From: JBAXQQ01 sp037131695
GTDB taxonomy: Bacteria; Armatimonadota; Hebobacteria; CAIYQO01
Direction: 5' to 3'
Length of the DNA stretch: 22,860 bases
Assembly (NCBI GenBank): GCA_964638715.1
Contig: CAZWZF010000068.1
Coordinates: 1-22,860 of the forward strand
The translations under genes and the position numbers were made by a program. Below are positions 16,336-22,833 of the stretch, one piece after another; position 1 is the stretch's first letter, and each line of letters begins with the position of its first letter. A model generated the notes under the pieces. It saw only the letters and a list, made by a program, of their open reading frames with translations, was not told the origin of the DNA and did no database searches.

Positions 16336-16793
16336 TGAATCAATATATAATATACACTGACGGGTCATGCAAGGGAAACCCTGGCCCAGGCGCTGCTGCT
16401 ATTGTCATTACGTCTCCAGATGGCACTATAGTCAAAGAATATGCCAAAGGCTACCCGCACACCACTAACAACCGCATGGAGATGTCTGCCGCTATAGCCG
16501 CGTTAAATGCCGTACCGGACGCTGACGTTACAATTATCACAGATAGTACCTATGTGTATAAAGGTATTACCGAATGGATACATAATTGGAAGAAAAAAGG
16601 TTGGAAAAGCAGTACCGGAAAACAAGTTGAAAATATTGATCTCTGGCAGAAATTTGATAAAGCAGTGGCAGAATATACCGGTAAGATTAAATGGAAAGTT
16701 GTGAAGGGCCATGCCGGTAATCCAGGCAATGAACGAGCCGACGTATTAGCACAGGTTACCGCCAGCCAAACAGCGGATAGTATCCGTGAATAA
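16335..16793 (+). CDS. rnhA: Ribonuclease HI
   Basis: 152 residues, full-length RNase HI, which cleaves RNA in RNA-DNA hybrids. The catalytic carboxylates are in the expected places: Asp9 (YTDGSCKGNPGPGA), Glu49 (NNRMEMSAA), Asp70 (ITDSTYV), and the last Asp in NERADVLA, with the flexible His in VKGHAGNPGNERAD. The basic handle region EWIHNWKKKGWKSS, typical of the E. coli-like type, is present. The start overlaps the preceding lipoprotein stop by 1 nt and no independent ribosome binding site is obvious, so expression probably depends on coupling to the lipoprotein. Confidence 0.96.
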   Translation: MNQYIIYTDGSCKGNPGPGAAAIVITSPDGTIVKEYAKGYPHTTNNRMEMSAAIAALNAVPDADVTIITDSTYVYKGITEWIHNWKKKGWKSSTGKQVENIDLWQKFDKAVAEYTGKIKWKVVKGHAGNPGNERADVLAQVTASQTADSIRE

Positions 16794-16796
16794 AAG

Positions 16797-16856
16797 ATGC
16801 TGATTAGACGCGAAGAACCGAATGATATTGCCGTTATTTTAATTAAAATTTTATAA
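16797..16856 (+). pseudogene. Truncated remnant of a GNAT-family acetyltransferase gene
   Basis: ATG at 16797, 3 nt after the rnhA stop, reads MLIRREEPNDIAVILIKIL and stops at 16856. The first 14 residues fit the N-terminus of GNAT acetyltransferases (pattern M-x-I-R-x-E-x-x-x-D-x-x-x-I), but the rest of the domain is absent: the frame ends within 60 bases and a palindromic repeat follows. I read it as the stump of a gene that once followed rnhA in the operon. Similarity over such a short stretch is suggestive only. Confidence 0.5.
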
Positions 16857-16857
16857 A

Positions 16858-16882
16858 GATCACTTCGACAGTCTCAGTGACC
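16858..16882. repeat. Short imperfect palindrome resembling a dispersed intergenic repeat
   Basis: GATCACTTCGACAG at 16858-16871 continues TCTCAGTGACC. TCACT (16860-16864) pairs with AGTGA (16876-16880), and GAC-A-GTC forms the tip. From memory, closely related CTTCGACAGGCTCAGTG sequences occur in many copies between genes of diverse bacteria. I cannot search for other copies here. Confidence 0.5.
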
Positions 16883-16912
16883 TATTCTAAAAACAAAAAA
16901 ACTAAAACCTTA

Positions 16913-16932
16913 CCACCTAACCCCAAAACCCC
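16913..16932 (-). promoter_or_regulatory. G-rich tract (two-tetrad G-quadruplex-like) just past the pilus ATPase gene
   Basis: On the minus strand, starting 6 nt after the stop codon, the transcript would read GGGGTTTTGGGGTTAGGTGG, followed by AAGG and then a T-rich stretch with seven consecutive T (16894-16900). Four G runs of at least two can form a G-quadruplex. It could work as a 3'-end or termination signal since no normal hairpin is seen. Confidence 0.4.
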
Positions 16933-16937
16933 TATTA

Positions 16938-18500
16938 TCAATCAATATAAATTCCGCGCAGGACTTCTTCTATACTGGTAATACCTCGCCGTGCTTTATC
17001 TATACCATCATCCCGTAAAGTTGGGATGCCTTGTTCTACCATGATTGTACGTATCTCAGATGCAGATGCCTTCCGCAGGATTGCTGCTTGTATTGCAGTA
17101 TTGGGCACCAGTGTTTCATATACTCCCAATCTGCCATTATAACCGGTACCACGGCATTTATTGCAACCGCGTCCCATTACATAATCGTGACCGTCGTTCA
17201 ATATATTCAGTCTTTCGCGTACTGGCGTTGGCAAATCTACTTTTACCCGGCAATGGGGACATACTTTTCTCAGCAATCTTTGCGCAATAATGCCGCTGAC
17301 GGCTGAAGATACCAGGAAAGGTTCTGCGCCCATATCTACCATACGGGCTGCTGCCGCTGCGGAGTCATTACAGTGTAAAGTAGTTAATACCAGGTGACCG
17401 GTCAATGATGCCTGAATTGCCATTGTCAGCGTTTCTAAGTCGCGAATTTCACCAACCATGATGATATCCGGGTCCTGACGTAAAAACGCGCGCAAACCAG
17501 CGGCAAATGACATGCCAATTTTAGGATGCACCTGCACCTGGGTAATTCGTGGGAATTGATACTCAACCGGGTCTTCTACTGTCACAACATTTCGTGCGAC
17601 ACAATCAATCTTTGCAAGGCTGGCATATAGTGTTGTGGTTTTACCACTTCCGGTAGGTCCGGTAACCAGGCACATGCCGAATGGACGATTTATTAAATCT
17701 TCCAAAACCTTGCGATTTGGACCTTCCAACCCTAATTGCGAGTAATCCATCGAGATTATGCCTTTCGGCAATAAACGCAAAACGACTTTTTCACCCACAA
17801 TGGCAGGCACTATTGAAACGCGCAAGTCAAATGCTTTGTTGCCGAAATTAACTTCAAATCTGCCATCCTGCGGCAAACGAGTCTGGGCGATATCAAGACG
17901 GGATAAAATTTTGATTCGCGATACCACTTGCGGATGTTTTGTCAGATCGTAGGTAATGTGGTCATACATCTGTCCATCTACGCGAAAACGCACGAATACC
18001 GTACCCGGGTGTGGTTCGATATGAATATCACTTGCATGGTCAGTAATTGCTCGCTGTAGAATACCTTCAACTAATGTAGTGGCATTTCCGGCTCCGGCGG
18101 CTTCACTCGCCCGTATAATATCGGCACCGGGGGCATTTTCATTATTATTTTGTATTCCCTGGTTCAGCAAGTCTTTTGGTGCAGCAACATAGCTGTCATC
18201 AATAGAATTGCTGCTCGAACTACCGCCGTAATGTTTGTCTATAGCGCGTAAAATGTCGGCTTCGGTGGACTGCAACAGAGAAATTTTGCAGGCTGTCATC
18301 TGTTGCAACTGGTCCATCATCACAATGTTACTTGCATCTGTGGTCACGACAGATAATGTATGCACACCTTTTCGTGTTTCTTCTAAAGCAATAGGGCAAA
18401 TACGATATTTCTCTGCTGTACTGCGTGGGATTAATGCTAAAGCTTCTTTAGGTACCGTCATTTCTTGTGGTTTTATAACGGGTAAAGGTTCACCTGTCAT
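16938..18500 (-). CDS. Type IV pilus assembly / type II secretion ATPase (PilB/GspE family)
   Basis: 520 residues. PilB/GspE hexameric ATPases power extension of type IV pili or type II pseudopili from the cytoplasmic side of the inner membrane. The N-terminal part is an MshEN-type domain (VPKEALALIPRSTAEKYRI). The ATPase core has Walker A GPTGSGKTTTL (from residue 281), an Asp box, Walker B IIMVGEIRD, a His box (TGHLVLTTLHCNDSAAA), and a zinc-binding pair CPHC (414/417) and CNKC typical of PilB/GspE but not PilT. It is shorter than the usual 560 or so because the first helical stretch of the N-terminal domain is missing; an in-frame stop at 18531-18533 rules out an upstream extension. AAAGGA (18511-18516) lies 10 nt before the ATG. 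Other pilus genes are not in the window. Confidence 0.93.
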   Translation of the reverse strand: MTGEPLPVIKPQEMTVPKEALALIPRSTAEKYRICPIALEETRKGVHTLSVVTTDASNIVMMDQLQQMTACKISLLQSTEADILRAIDKHYGGSSSSNSIDDSYVAAPKDLLNQGIQNNNENAPGADIIRASEAAGAGNATTLVEGILQRAITDHASDIHIEPHPGTVFVRFRVDGQMYDHITYDLTKHPQVVSRIKILSRLDIAQTRLPQDGRFEVNFGNKAFDLRVSIVPAIVGEKVVLRLLPKGIISMDYSQLGLEGPNRKVLEDLINRPFGMCLVTGPTGSGKTTTLYASLAKIDCVARNVVTVEDPVEYQFPRITQVQVHPKIGMSFAAGLRAFLRQDPDIIMVGEIRDLETLTMAIQASLTGHLVLTTLHCNDSAAAAARMVDMGAEPFLVSSAVSGIIAQRLLRKVCPHCRVKVDLPTPVRERLNILNDGHDYVMGRGCNKCRGTGYNGRLGVYETLVPNTAIQAAILRKASASEIRTIMVEQGIPTLRDDGIDKARRGITSIEEVLRGIYID

Positions 18501-18529
18501 CAGGATGTTCTCCTTTCGATTACCACTAT

Positions 18530-18538
18530 ATTATACCA
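18530..18538 (-). promoter_or_regulatory. Extended -10 promoter of the pilus ATPase gene
   Basis: TGGTATAAT on the minus strand, with no recognisable -35. Predicted leader of about 23 nt holding the AAAGGA site. It lies in the 86-bp gap after the upstream minus-strand gene, so the ATPase can be transcribed on its own. Confidence 0.6.
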
Positions 18539-18586
18539 AACTGTTTGTAAATATAGATGTGTCATTTTATATTTTGCAGACTATTT

Positions 18587-20521
18587 TTATTCAACATTTA
18601 AAATAAGTACTGTTAATGCGGCGGTTGGGCTTTTGCCGGATACTTTTATATCAGGATTGCCATTTGTGCAAAAACATACTAACTTTGTCGATGTTCCGTT
18701 GCCATTAAGATAGTTAGGCAAATCACTGTTGATTTTAAAATATATTTTATTAAAGTCGCCGTTTTTAACGTTAAGTGATATATCTTTAGCCTGTGAAGTT
18801 ACTGTCTCACCTGCTTTGGCGATGAAATAACTTGATGCGATGTAATTCTCATATATAATTCCGCGGTCGATATTAATTTCAGACCCGTTTGTTATTTTAT
18901 ATTTTCCGCCTGGTATTTTAACTGCGGTAATGCCATTTCCTAATGAAACCTGGTTGTCAAAAACTACTTTACGCTGCGACCACATATCCATCCGAAAATC
19001 GTCTATTGAAAAAACCGAGTTTTGGAAATTATACCTGATTGCTTTACTGGGTTCTTCATTTTGACGTCGGTAGTTATAATTGTAGTTATAATCGTTGTAC
19101 TGTGAAGAATATTCTTCACTGCCAAATAGTCCGTTATCGCCAATCCCTACTTTGTATGACCTGCTGGCGGGTGAATATACTGACATGATGGTATTCATCT
19201 CAGCGGTTTTTTGCCCGGTGGATGAATGTACCACACTGAGTGTATTTATATATAGATTTAAACCTTTTGATACCAAACCTATGGTAAACGCTATTAGGGT
19301 AAACAGTATCGCGATAATGGGAGTGGTTTTCCATGCTAATTCGCGCTTATCAATTTTTTTCAAAATCAAATAATTAATGGGGGATACCACTAAAATATAA
19401 ATTATCAGATACATGATAATAGCGGAAATGCTGGGAGGTTTAACAGATGTAGGCATCATATCAAGGCCGTCTGCTATGCGTGATGTGAAAAATCTGGTAT
19501 GGCTGAATGAATAGCAGATGGCTCTTAGCAACTTTCTTTGATTTGCGTCAATGGTTAATTCCGGGTCAAAATCGAGTAAAACCACTTTGCCAATGCCAAG
19601 CAGCTTAACTTTTTTGCCTTTTTCCGGCAATATTGATTTAAAAAATGGTGTATCCAATCTGCCCGGCACTCCGCCATTTCCAACAATAACGCACCCGCCG
19701 TTGCTGACCCATCCAATAATTGCTTCCTTTACTTTTGGGCTGTTAAAACTGTTTTCGGTAACATTTGAAGGCAGATACAATATTTCTGCCGCGCGATATC
19801 CTTCCGCGTTATCCGGCAATATATTAGGCTCTACCGAACCGGTCAGGATATTCATATTATTGCCGCCATAGTTGTAATTATAATTGTTGTTTACATCTTC
19901 GACGCCATTGGTAACAGCCATGTATTTGGCAGGCAGGTTAGATTTTTTTTGTTTTGTCAGAGTTCCCGAAACACCACCTGGTGCACCAATTGGAAGACCA
20001 CCTGGAGCACCACCAGGTGCAGCAGCGGGAGCATCATCAGGACTTACAGTTGCAGAACCATTGTTATCGTTGATATTCAGATTAGTTGTCGGGTCAAACA
20101 CATCGCCATTCATGAAATCAAGACCGTGTCCGCCGGCAGATAACACAAAACGGTCATTTGCGGAAAATTGCCTTGCGGTTACTGTTGTTGAAGTAATGTT
20201 TTTTCCATTTGATACAAAGGACAACTTGAAGTTGGTTTGTATATCTCGCGGATTGCAGTATATGAAACGCAGTTGATTACAATTTGCCGGAAAAACCGCG
20301 GGGAAATAATAATCTTTGCATATTCGGGTTTCACTTTGCAGGTTCCCCTGTGTTAAAATGAACTCGCCTTTGATTTCACTGCCATTATTCACCACTGTAA
20401 TGGCAATTGGCATCGGTGAACCCGGCATGTAATTTCCGGAATAACCGGCAACAGCCACTAAACTCAAAGCAGCAAAAGAAGGAACAGCAGCTGCCAGCAA
20501 TAAAAATAAAATTAAACGCAT
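18587..20521 (-). CDS. Secreted/membrane protein with GATase-like domain, unknown function
   Basis: 644 residues. A signal peptide (MRLILFLLLAAAVPSFA) is followed by a beta-rich domain, a low-complexity Pro/Gly/Ala region (about 165-185) and Asn/Tyr-rich tracts (NYNYNYGGNN near 215-225; a second YNYNYNY near 478). About 235-330 resembles a class I glutamine-amidotransferase-like fold (YLPSNVTENSFNSPKVKEAI, then GWVSNGGCVIVGNGG). Two membrane helices follow at about 362-385 and 399-420, separated by the family-type loop NYLILKKIDKRELAWKT; the C-terminal part is beta-rich. The same architecture occurs in uncharacterised membrane proteins of Gram-positive and deep-branching bacteria. AGGAGA is 6 nt before the ATG, behind a strong promoter. 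It lies 86 nt upstream of the pilus ATPase, but no functional link is shown. Confidence 0.75.
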   Translation of the reverse strand: MRLILFLLLAAAVPSFAALSLVAVAGYSGNYMPGSPMPIAITVVNNGSEIKGEFILTQGNLQSETRICKDYYFPAVFPANCNQLRFIYCNPRDIQTNFKLSFVSNGKNITSTTVTARQFSANDRFVLSAGGHGLDFMNGDVFDPTTNLNINDNNGSATVSPDDAPAAAPGGAPGGLPIGAPGGVSGTLTKQKKSNLPAKYMAVTNGVEDVNNNYNYNYGGNNMNILTGSVEPNILPDNAEGYRAAEILYLPSNVTENSFNSPKVKEAIIGWVSNGGCVIVGNGGVPGRLDTPFFKSILPEKGKKVKLLGIGKVVLLDFDPELTIDANQRKLLRAICYSFSHTRFFTSRIADGLDMMPTSVKPPSISAIIMYLIIYILVVSPINYLILKKIDKRELAWKTTPIIAILFTLIAFTIGLVSKGLNLYINTLSVVHSSTGQKTAEMNTIMSVYSPASRSYKVGIGDNGLFGSEEYSSQYNDYNYNYNYRRQNEEPSKAIRYNFQNSVFSIDDFRMDMWSQRKVVFDNQVSLGNGITAVKIPGGKYKITNGSEINIDRGIIYENYIASSYFIAKAGETVTSQAKDISLNVKNGDFNKIYFKINSDLPNYLNGNGTSTKLVCFCTNGNPDIKVSGKSPTAALTVLILNVE

Positions 20522-20565
20522 CGAAAATCTCCTGAAAGATGCTAATTAGTCATTAGATTGAAGAT

Positions 20566-20594
20566 ATTTTATATTTTATAGACTACGTTGTCAA
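20566..20594 (-). promoter_or_regulatory. Strong sigma70-type promoter of the GATase-like gene
   Basis: On the minus strand, consensus TTGACA (20589-20594), a 17-bp spacer, and TAAAAT (20566-20571), the best -35/-10 pair in the window. The leader is about 38 nt with AGGAGA near its end. The MITE-like element begins 47 bp upstream. Confidence 0.75.
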
Positions 20595-20641
20595 AGCGTA
20601 TAAATTTATGAACTGTTCACCTTTTGCTGATAATCTTTTTT

Positions 20642-20830
20642 ACATCGATTAATAGGATAAATAAGATTTAATGTTGTTATATCTTTAAGAACCACGATAG
20701 AAATCTTAAATAATTTTCGCTTACCTTCAGCAGACTTGGGTAGTCGCATTAAGATGGAATGTTGTAGAGACGCAAAATCTTGCGTCTTTACTTAAGACTA
20801 TTTTATTATTGAAATCCTATTAATCGATGT
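20642..20830. mobile_element. MITE-like element of 189 bp with perfect 17-bp terminal inverted repeats
   Basis: ACATCGATTAATAGGAT at 20642-20658 is the exact reverse complement of ATCCTATTAATCGATGT at 20814-20830. The enclosed DNA has no coding capacity and contains further symmetry: TTTAAGA/TCTTAAA (20684-20690 and 20704-20710) and a 12-bp stem at 20764-20791. Size, ends and lack of genes fit a miniature inverted-repeat element. No clear target-site duplication is visible, and other copies cannot be checked here. Confidence 0.6.
20764..20791. repeat. Palindrome nested in the MITE-like element
   Basis: GTAGAGACGCAA pairs with TTGCGTCTTTAC around a 4-nt loop (AATC), 12 pairs with one G-T. From memory, palindromes of the type GTAGAGACG...CGTCTCTAC are abundant between genes in cyanobacteria and other groups. 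Here it could be an internal piece of the element or a separate insertion. Confidence 0.6.
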
Positions 20831-20862
20831 GAAATTAAAGACTGTTAGTAACCACTCCCTTC

Positions 20863-20895
20863 GTCACTGAGGTGACACCTCCCTCAAGAGGAAGG
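20863..20895. repeat. Two adjacent hairpins
   Basis: GTCAC-TGAG-GTGAC (20863-20876) is followed by CCTCCCTCAAGAGGAAGG (20878-20895), a near-palindrome with one mismatch. From memory, very similar GTCACTGAGGTGACACCTCC stretches occur as dispersed intergenic repeats in many bacteria, often followed by the heptamer repeat seen next. Confidence 0.5.
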
Positions 20896-20900
20896 CATAA

Positions 20901-20932
20901 TTTGCCATTTACCATTTGCCATTTACAATTTG
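20901..20932. repeat. Heptamer tandem repeat (TTTRCCA)
   Basis: The 14-bp unit TTTGCCATTTACCA is followed by TTTGCCATTTACAA and a partial TTTG, about 4.5 copies of a TTTRCCA heptamer. A low-complexity tandem array typical of mobile intergenic spacers. Confidence 0.85.
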
Positions 20933-20945
20933 ACTCGTTCCGCTA

Positions 20946-20975
20946 TAGACTTATCCCCATTTCCTGCGGTATACT
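20946..20975 (+). promoter_or_regulatory. Promoter of the Nudix gene
   Basis: TAGACT (20946-20951) and TATACT (20970-20975) are 18 bp apart, preceded by CGG. AGGGA at 20993-20997 is the ribosome binding site for the ATG at 21004. Confidence 0.45.
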
Positions 20976-21003
20976 TTCTCATCATAACTTGTAGGGAAAA
21001 TTA

Positions 21004-21453
21004 ATGGAATTGTCTGAAAAGTCGGCTGGTGCGGTAGTATTTCGGGTAGCGGAGGATGGTTCTCTGCTTTACCTGCTGCTGCTGCCTGCCGAAAGCAAAC
21101 CATGGGGATTTCCCAAGGGTAAAATGCAGTTGTATGAGTGTGAATTAGACACTGCTAAACGCGAAATACGCGAGGAAGCGGACCTGCATGATTTAACTTT
21201 TTACACAGATTTCCGCGAGTCAGTGATATATTCATTTAACCGGGGTCAGCATACGGTGACTAAAGAAGTTGTATATTTTATAGCAAAAGCGGATAAAGGC
21301 ACACCTTCCATATCCCGCGAACATATTCGCTGCCGTTGGACTACATTAGATGAAGCGATGAAATTGGTCGTTCATGAGAATACCATCCGAATACTGCAAC
21401 TGGCTGATGAATATATAAAAACGAAATTATTAGACATGTCCGGAAATAAATAA
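21004..21453 (+). CDS. Nudix hydrolase, Ap4A-hydrolase-like
   Basis: 149 residues. Nudix enzymes cleave nucleoside diphosphates linked to another group. The SAGAVVFR start, KPWGFPKGKM and the Nudix box GKMQLYECELDTAKREIREE fit the bis(5'-nucleosyl)-tetraphosphatase-like subgroup. The box has the Gly, first Glu and REIREE needed for metal binding, but the usual Gly after EE-x is Asp (EEADL instead of EExGL). The metal-binding glutamates are intact, so it may still be active. The 195 nt before the next gene hold no good gene; an overlapping 60-codon frame there looks spurious. Substrate undetermined. Confidence 0.86.
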   Translation: MELSEKSAGAVVFRVAEDGSLLYLLLLPAESKPWGFPKGKMQLYECELDTAKREIREEADLHDLTFYTDFRESVIYSFNRGQHTVTKEVVYFIAKADKGTPSISREHIRCRWTTLDEAMKLVVHENTIRILQLADEYIKTKLLDMSGNK

Positions 21454-21627
21454 TGGCATTTTTTGGACTCTTTTTCCGCCATACAGCGTTGTTCATTTTA
21501 CGTTTATCAATCCAGATAAAGTATAAACCGAACGCCTTGTCTGACGAAAAAATTGCTTCAAAATCTACTCATTTCATATTTCCAGACAAGTCTATTGTAA
21601 ATTTATCGTTTAGCTCATTATTTTTAA

Positions 21628-21636
21628 TGATATAAT
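21628..21636 (+). promoter_or_regulatory. Extended -10 promoter of the TPR gene, near-leaderless
   Basis: TGATATAAT ends 12 nt before the ATG at 21649, so the predicted 5' leader is about 6 nt with no room for a Shine-Dalgarno site. The -35 is weak. Confidence 0.5.
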
Positions 21637-21648
21637 ACTACCAATACT

Positions 21649-22581
21649 ATGGAAAACATCGATAACGAATTTATTGTAGAACGATGGCGCGAATTGCAGC
21701 AAATGCAGCGCGATTATGAACGGGCAAGAGATGAAGAAGATGAATTACGCGCGGAGACAGCATATCTCCGCATGAAATTAGCTGACTCTTATGCGCGTCA
21801 GGGTAAAATTCATCGTGCTATTTCTGAATATAAGCGGGCAATAAAAATGGATCGCGAAAACGGCGCATTTTATTGCCGGTTGGCCGACGCCTATGTCGCT
21901 GCCGAGACGATACCTGCCGCTATGGAAGCATATAAAAAAGCCATTCGATTTGCCCCGTTGTTAGCCGAACCACACAGCAGTCTTGGCGATCTTTACATGC
22001 GCTATTCCATGTTCAACCCGGCGTTGGAGCATTATAATCTGGCGGTTAAGCTGGAACCGGACCGCGCGTTTTACCATTATCAATTGGCCGATATTATGGA
22101 ACGTACCGGTATGCTTCGCGAGGCGATGAACCACCTGACAATAGCGGCAGAGCTGGCACCGCGAGTGGCATTTTATCGTTTCCGGCTGGGAACCCGGCAT
22201 CAAGCCGCTGGAAACCATGAAATGGCATATCACCATTATTCTGAAGCGGTGCGGTTGGCAGTATTTGACGATTATTATTACGTGCGGCTGGCAGGTATGG
22301 CAGTGTTGACTGATCGCCGCGAGGAAGCCGTGGTTCAAATGGAACGCGCAGTGCAGATTAGACCCCGCAACGAAGCATACCAGGCATTGTTAATTATATT
22401 GTATCGAATTACCGGACGCTTTTCGCTGGCGGCTGATATGATACGAAAATTGCCGCGAATAGGACCGTATGACGCGGATTTTATCAGTCGGCGATTAATT
22501 GAATGGAATATAAACGGCGATTTCAGCGAGTATCTGAAGGAGGCGGCTGATGGCAGAACTGCGACCATGCAAATCAATTGA
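21649..22581 (+). CDS. Tetratricopeptide-repeat protein
   Basis: 310 residues. After a charged, helical N-terminus (about 1-40) come about six to seven TPR motifs of 34 residues from about residue 40 to 260. Examples: MKLADSYARQGKIHRAISEY, CRLADAYVAAETIPAAMEAY and SLGDLYMRYSMFNPALEHY, each with the small residues and the AxxxYxxA/P pattern at helix ends (KRAIKMDREN, KKAIRFAP, NLAVKLEPDRA). No signal peptide or membrane helix is seen, so a cytoplasmic interaction scaffold is likely. The ATG has no ribosome binding site. The last 32 bases overlap the next gene, whose AAGGAGG lies inside this one. Partner unknown. Confidence 0.88.
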   Translation: MENIDNEFIVERWRELQQMQRDYERARDEEDELRAETAYLRMKLADSYARQGKIHRAISEYKRAIKMDRENGAFYCRLADAYVAAETIPAAMEAYKKAIRFAPLLAEPHSSLGDLYMRYSMFNPALEHYNLAVKLEPDRAFYHYQLADIMERTGMLREAMNHLTIAAELAPRVAFYRFRLGTRHQAAGNHEMAYHHYSEAVRLAVFDDYYYVRLAGMAVLTDRREEAVVQMERAVQIRPRNEAYQALLIILYRITGRFSLAADMIRKLPRIGPYDADFISRRLIEWNINGDFSEYLKEAADGRTATMQIN

Positions 22582-22816
22582 AGATATAAATGAAATGCTG
22601 GTGGAAAGCGGAAGTAAAACGGTACTGTTATTGAAACATTCCACCGTTTGCCCGATATCTTCAAACGCTTACGCAGAAGTAGCTAAATTTGCGCAGAATA
22701 ATAAGGAAACCCCAGTTTATATTGTATTAGTACGAGAAAGCCGGCCCGTCTCCTTGCATCTGGCAGAGATAACCGGCGTCACTCATCAGTCGCCGCAAAT
22801 TATACTAACGGGGTAG
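22550..22816 (+). CDS. YtxJ-like (DUF2847) thioredoxin-fold protein, shortened C-terminus
   Basis: 88 residues. The YtxJ/DUF2847 family is a monothiol bacilliredoxin-like thioredoxin fold proposed to act in the bacillithiol system. The conserved LLLKHSTVCPISSNAYAEV holds the active-site Cys34 (CPIS), followed by VLVRESRPVSLHLAEITGV and THQSPQIILTG. Family members usually run about 20 residues longer (a further strand and helix after the SPQxIL strand); here a TAG comes immediately after. A strong AAGGAGG (22537-22543) lies 6 nt before the ATG, inside the TPR gene, and the frames overlap by 32 nt, so the two are translated together. Whether the organism makes bacillithiol is not shown. Confidence 0.83.
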   Translation: MAELRPCKSIEDINEMLVESGSKTVLLLKHSTVCPISSNAYAEVAKFAQNNKETPVYIVLVRESRPVSLHLAEITGVTHQSPQIILTG

Positions 22817-22833
22817 TCGGTTAGCTCCTCCTG

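Larger units (their letters stand above)
20522..21003. other. Gene-free intergenic region of about 480 bp rich in repeats
   Basis: No credible coding region on either strand. It holds the divergent promoters of the GATase-like gene and the Nudix gene, a 189-bp element with 17-bp inverted ends, a nested palindrome, two hairpins and a heptamer repeat, each listed separately. It looks like a site of repeated small insertions. Confidence 0.7.

Noticed and set aside
16913..16932. Resemblance of GGGGTTTTGGGG to a ciliate telomere repeat.
   Set aside because: Only two repeat units are present in a plainly bacterial context. It is kept only as a G-rich tract.
19884..20276. 130-codon plus-strand frame with a Pro/Gly/Ala-rich middle.
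   Set aside because: It is a shadow of the low-complexity region of the minus-strand membrane protein gene.
20522..21003. Possible CRISPR array or small RNA gene in the repeat-rich spacer.
   Set aside because: The heptamers are contiguous without spacers, and no promoter-hairpin-terminator order typical of an sRNA is seen.
21536..21590. 8-bp inverted repeat CTTGTCTG / CAGACAAG between the Nudix and TPR genes.
   Set aside because: The loop is 39 nt, no T run follows, and an 8-bp match in such a spacer can occur by chance.
21453..21635. 60-codon frame whose ATG overlaps the Nudix stop codon.
   Set aside because: No recognisable domain and low-complexity, AT-driven composition. It runs into the TPR promoter, so it is more likely chance.
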